Below, one piece after another: positions 61,919-64,000 of a stretch of DNA of 64,000 nucleotides. This stretch comes from Streptomyces cyaneofuscatus (GTDB lineage: Bacteria > Actinomycetota > Actinomycetes > Streptomycetales > Streptomycetaceae): assembly GCF_000718135.1 (NCBI RefSeq), contig NZ_JOEM01000001.1, positions 124,001-188,000 on the forward strand. Reading direction: 5' to 3'. Made by a program: the position numbers and the translations under genes. Every line of letters starts with the position of its first letter. The first letter of the stretch is position 1. Under the pieces are notes generated by a model. It ran no database searches. It saw nothing but the letters and a program-made list of their open reading frames with translations, and had not been told where the DNA came from.

Positions 61919-62596
61919 CTAGCGCTCGCCCGTCGCCTGCCGGGGCGGCGCATCCGGGGCTGCGAGCAGGCGCGGAGTCAGGGCCCCGCACGGTACGAGG
62001 TCCACCTCTCCCCCGGCGTCGCGCAGGTCGGTCAGGACCAGCTCGTCGTACATCAGCAGCCCCGACTGCTCGGGCCACAGGATCGCCCACAGCCACAGGC
62101 CGCGCGCCTCGCCCGCGAAGACGGCCCGGTCCTCCGGGGCGTTGCGGACGTGCCAGAGCGGGGTGGGGCGGCCGGCCGCGTGGACCTTGGCGTCGGGGGC
62201 GGAGTCGACGTTCAGGTGGGGGCCGGGGTCGAGGCCGTCGATCCCGGCGTACCGGGCACCGAGTCCGACACCGAGCTCCTCGGCGACGAGCAGCAGCTCA
62301 CCCATGCCGCCCAGCGGTCCGGGACCCGAGCAGGCGACGACGGTCGCGCGGCCGCCGCTGCGGTCGTCACCCGCGCCGGCCACCCCGGTGAACAGCCAGC
62401 CCACGGGGAGTGGCCAGGGCATCCAGACGGGCACCTGCGAGCGGTGCACCACGACGCCGAGCGCCTCGACGCTCGGCGGAACGACCGGCTGCATCGGGTG
62501 CACCTGGCCGTGCACGGAGCACTGCCAGGCGTCGGCGAAGAGACCGGGCGCCCTGACCCGGCCACCGCACTTCGGGCAACTGGGTTCGCCCCTCAT
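61919..62596 (-). CDS. DUF6758 family zinc-ribbon-containing protein
   Basis: A 225-aa protein: MRGEPSCPKCGGRVRAPGLF is a zinc-finger-like start (CxxC plus C/H: DAWQCSVHGQVHP), then a single-domain alpha/beta region with repeats VPVWMPWPLPVGWLFTGVAG and VACSGPGPLGGMGELLLVAE. I recognise DUF6758 as the common annotation. ATG 62596 (MRGEPS); an upstream TTG at 62605 is in frame. Function unknown. Divergent from the MFS transporter. Confidence 0.82.
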   Translation of the reverse strand: MRGEPSCPKCGGRVRAPGLFADAWQCSVHGQVHPMQPVVPPSVEALGVVVHRSQVPVWMPWPLPVGWLFTGVAGAGDDRSGGRATVVACSGPGPLGGMGELLLVAEELGVGLGARYAGIDGLDPGPHLNVDSAPDAKVHAAGRPTPLWHVRNAPEDRAVFAGEARGLWLWAILWPEQSGLLMYDELVLTDLRDAGGEVDLVPCGALTPRLLAAPDAPPRQATGER

Positions 62597-62680
62597 AGAG
62601 CCCAACGGTCCTCCCCGCCGGTCGCCGCGTCAAGGACGATCACCCGTCCGCAGCGTGGCCATCATCCCGGAAAATAGATG

Positions 62681-62711
62681 TAACTTGCATTTATTAGTTC
62701 GTCTAACTTAA
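62681..62711. promoter_or_regulatory. A+T-rich promoter region with inverted repeat before the MFS gene
   Basis: TTAG(N5)CTAA (62694-62706) and a TAACTT direct repeat (62681 and 62704) lie in an A+T-rich block upstream of the transporter. The low G+C and symmetry suggest an operator for a MarR/TetR-type regulator outside the window. Confidence 0.4.
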
Positions 62712-62755
62712 TCTGTGGAGGACACATCGATCTGGAGGAGAGAAGGAGTCGGCCC

Positions 62756-64000
62756 ATGCCAGCACCCATGCCAGGAGAGGACCCGTTCGACGAAGGGGCC
62801 ACGGCCACCAGCATCCTGCGCCAGCCGAAGGCCGTCTGGGCCACGGCGGGCGCCTCGGTGGTCGCCTTCATGGGGATCGGCCTGGTGGACCCGATCCTGC
62901 CGTCCATCGCCCAGGGTCTGGACGCCACACCCAGTCAGGTGTCGCTGCTGTTCACCTCGTACTTCCTGATCACCGCCGTCGCCATGCTCGTCACCGGCTT
63001 CGTCTCCAGCCGCATCGGCGGCCGCAGGACCCTGCTCGCCGGCCTCGCGCTCGTGGTCGTCTTCGCCGCGCTCTCCGGCACCTCGTCCTCCGTCGCCGAA
63101 CTCGTCGGCTTCCGGGCGGGCTGGGGCCTGGGCAACGCCCTCTTCGTCTCCACCGCGCTCGCGGTGATCGTCGGAGCGGCGGCGGGCGGCAGCTCCGCCG
63201 CGATCCTGCTGTACGAGTCGGCGCTCGGCCTCGGCATGGCGTGCGGGCCGCTGCTCGGCGCGCTCCTCGGGAACGCCAGCTGGCGCTACCCGTTCTTCGG
63301 TACGGCGGCGCTGATGGCGATCGGCTTCCTCTGCATCGCCGCGTTCCTCAAGGAGCAGCCGAAGCCCGCCCGTAAGACCTCGCTGCTGGACCCGGTGAAG
63401 GCGCTCGGCCACGGCGGACTGGCCTCGGTGGCGGCCTCGGCCTTCTTCTACAACTACGCCTTCTTCACGATCCTGGCGTTCACGCCGTTCGTGCTGGACA
63501 TGACCCCGTACAAGTCCGGCGCGGTCTTCTTCGCCTGGGGCCTGCTGCTCGCGGTCTTCTCCGTGTTGGTCGCCCCGCGCCTCCAGCGCCGCTTCGGCTC
63601 GCTCAAGGTGCTCGGGGCCTCGCTCGTCCTGCTCGCCGTCGACCTGCTGGTCCTCGGGTACGGGAACCACACCACGGCGGTCGTCGCCACGATCGTCTCC
63701 GGTGCCTTCATCGGTATGAACAACACCCTCTACACCGAGCTGGCCCTCGGCGTCTCGGACGCGCCGCGCCCGGTGGCGAGCGCCGGATACAACTTCGTCC
63801 GCTGGTTCGCCGCGGCGGCCGCCCCCTTCCTCGCCCCGAAGATCGAGGAGTGGACCGACATCCACATCCCGTTCGTGGTGGCCGCGCTCGCCGCCCTGGT
63901 CGGAGCGGCCGTCGTGGGCGTACGGCGTACGGCGCTGACCCACGAGGCCGAGGAGCTGGAGCCGGTCCACGCCCTGGAGGACAGCGTGAGCGTCTTCGCC
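62756..64000 (+). CDS. MFS drug-type transporter, incomplete at window end
   Basis: Begins MPAPMPGEDPFDEGATATSI and has twelve-TM MFS topology: SVVAFMGIGLVDPILPSIAQ, the family loop GFVSSRIGGRRTLLAGLALV between TM2 and TM3, and six more TM in the second half. It resembles the DHA1-type efflux group. ATG 62756 with AAGGAG 7 nt upstream. The frame is still open at the right edge (415 codons), so the C-terminus is missing. Substrate unknown. Confidence 0.9.
   Translation, partial: MPAPMPGEDPFDEGATATSILRQPKAVWATAGASVVAFMGIGLVDPILPSIAQGLDATPSQVSLLFTSYFLITAVAMLVTGFVSSRIGGRRTLLAGLALVVVFAALSGTSSSVAELVGFRAGWGLGNALFVSTALAVIVGAAAGGSSAAILLYESALGLGMACGPLLGALLGNASWRYPFFGTAALMAIGFLCIAAFLKEQPKPARKTSLLDPVKALGHGGLASVAASAFFYNYAFFTILAFTPFVLDMTPYKSGAVFFAWGLLLAVFSVLVAPRLQRRFGSLKVLGASLVLLAVDLLVLGYGNHTTAVVATIVSGAFIGMNNTLYTELALGVSDAPRPVASAGYNFVRWFAAAAAPFLAPKIEEWTDIHIPFVVAALAALVGAAVVGVRRTALTHEAEELEPVHALEDSVSVFA

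Overview
The window is very G+C-rich chromosomal DNA with strong third-position G/C bias, frequent GTG starts and several families seen mainly in Actinobacteria (a WhiB regulator, mycoredoxin, DUF3107, DUF3152, the AdnA/AdnB pair). Many genes match proteins I know from Streptomyces, so I read it as a Streptomyces chromosome core region. It holds about 50 protein genes, one initiator tRNA, several hairpin terminators, and two regulated leaders that can be read directly.

Layout. 0-8 kb: the start of a TPR/SEL1 gene, the initiator tRNA inside the tail of a UPF0182 membrane-protein frame, a PPA1309 protein, a secreted PDZ-Lon protease, a 56-aa membrane protein, moaE and an SDR epimerase. 8-13 kb: a DUF2342 metalloprotease coupled to a Nudix gene, and an operon of three AIM24 genes, the first fused to a TerD-like domain. 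13-17 kb: a zinc peptidase, a ThiF-like protein and an AarF/UbiB kinase-like protein. 17-18.4 kb: wblC (whiB7) with a long leader carrying a leader ORF, a hairpin on its stop codon, and a terminator with a U-tract. 18.4-31 kb: DNA repair and redox genes (uvrD2, mycoredoxin, nudC, an M20 peptidase, adnB, adnA, an alkyltransferase-like gene). 31-38.8 kb: a kinase-like/LPG-synthase membrane fusion, two secreted tripeptidyl-peptidase-type lipoproteins, and moeZ. 38.9-49.98 kb: a four-gene polysaccharide-type operon (PelF-like glycosyltransferase, multi-TM protein, nucleotide-sugar epimerase, spherulin-4/GH135-like protein) and an oligopeptide-type ABC transporter operon behind a short Cys-containing leader peptide. 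50-62.6 kb: DUF3152, an alpha/beta hydrolase, a small acidic protein, a TetR regulator, DUF3107, a ferritin-like protein, an RhlE-type DEAD-box helicase, an NYN RNase-like protein, MarC, PHP and DUF6758 proteins. The right edge cuts a drug-type MFS transporter.

Much of the gene order (UPF0182, PDZ-Lon, DUF2342, AarF, WhiB7, UvrD2, Mrx1, NudC, AdnB, AdnA, alkyltransferase-like, MoeZ, DUF3152, TetR, DUF3107, ferritin-like, RhlE) parallels the Mycobacterium tuberculosis Rv3193c-Rv3211 block as I remember it. Against that backbone the 38.9-49.98 kb segment stands out as a cargo insertion between moeZ and the DUF3152 gene. The most interesting items are that polysaccharide cassette, the wblC attenuator leader, the coding frame that runs through the initiator tRNA, the DEAD-box gene whose conserved N-terminus can only start at CTG, and the short leader peptide of the ABC operon. 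All functions are read from sequence motifs and remembered family knowledge; no searches were run.
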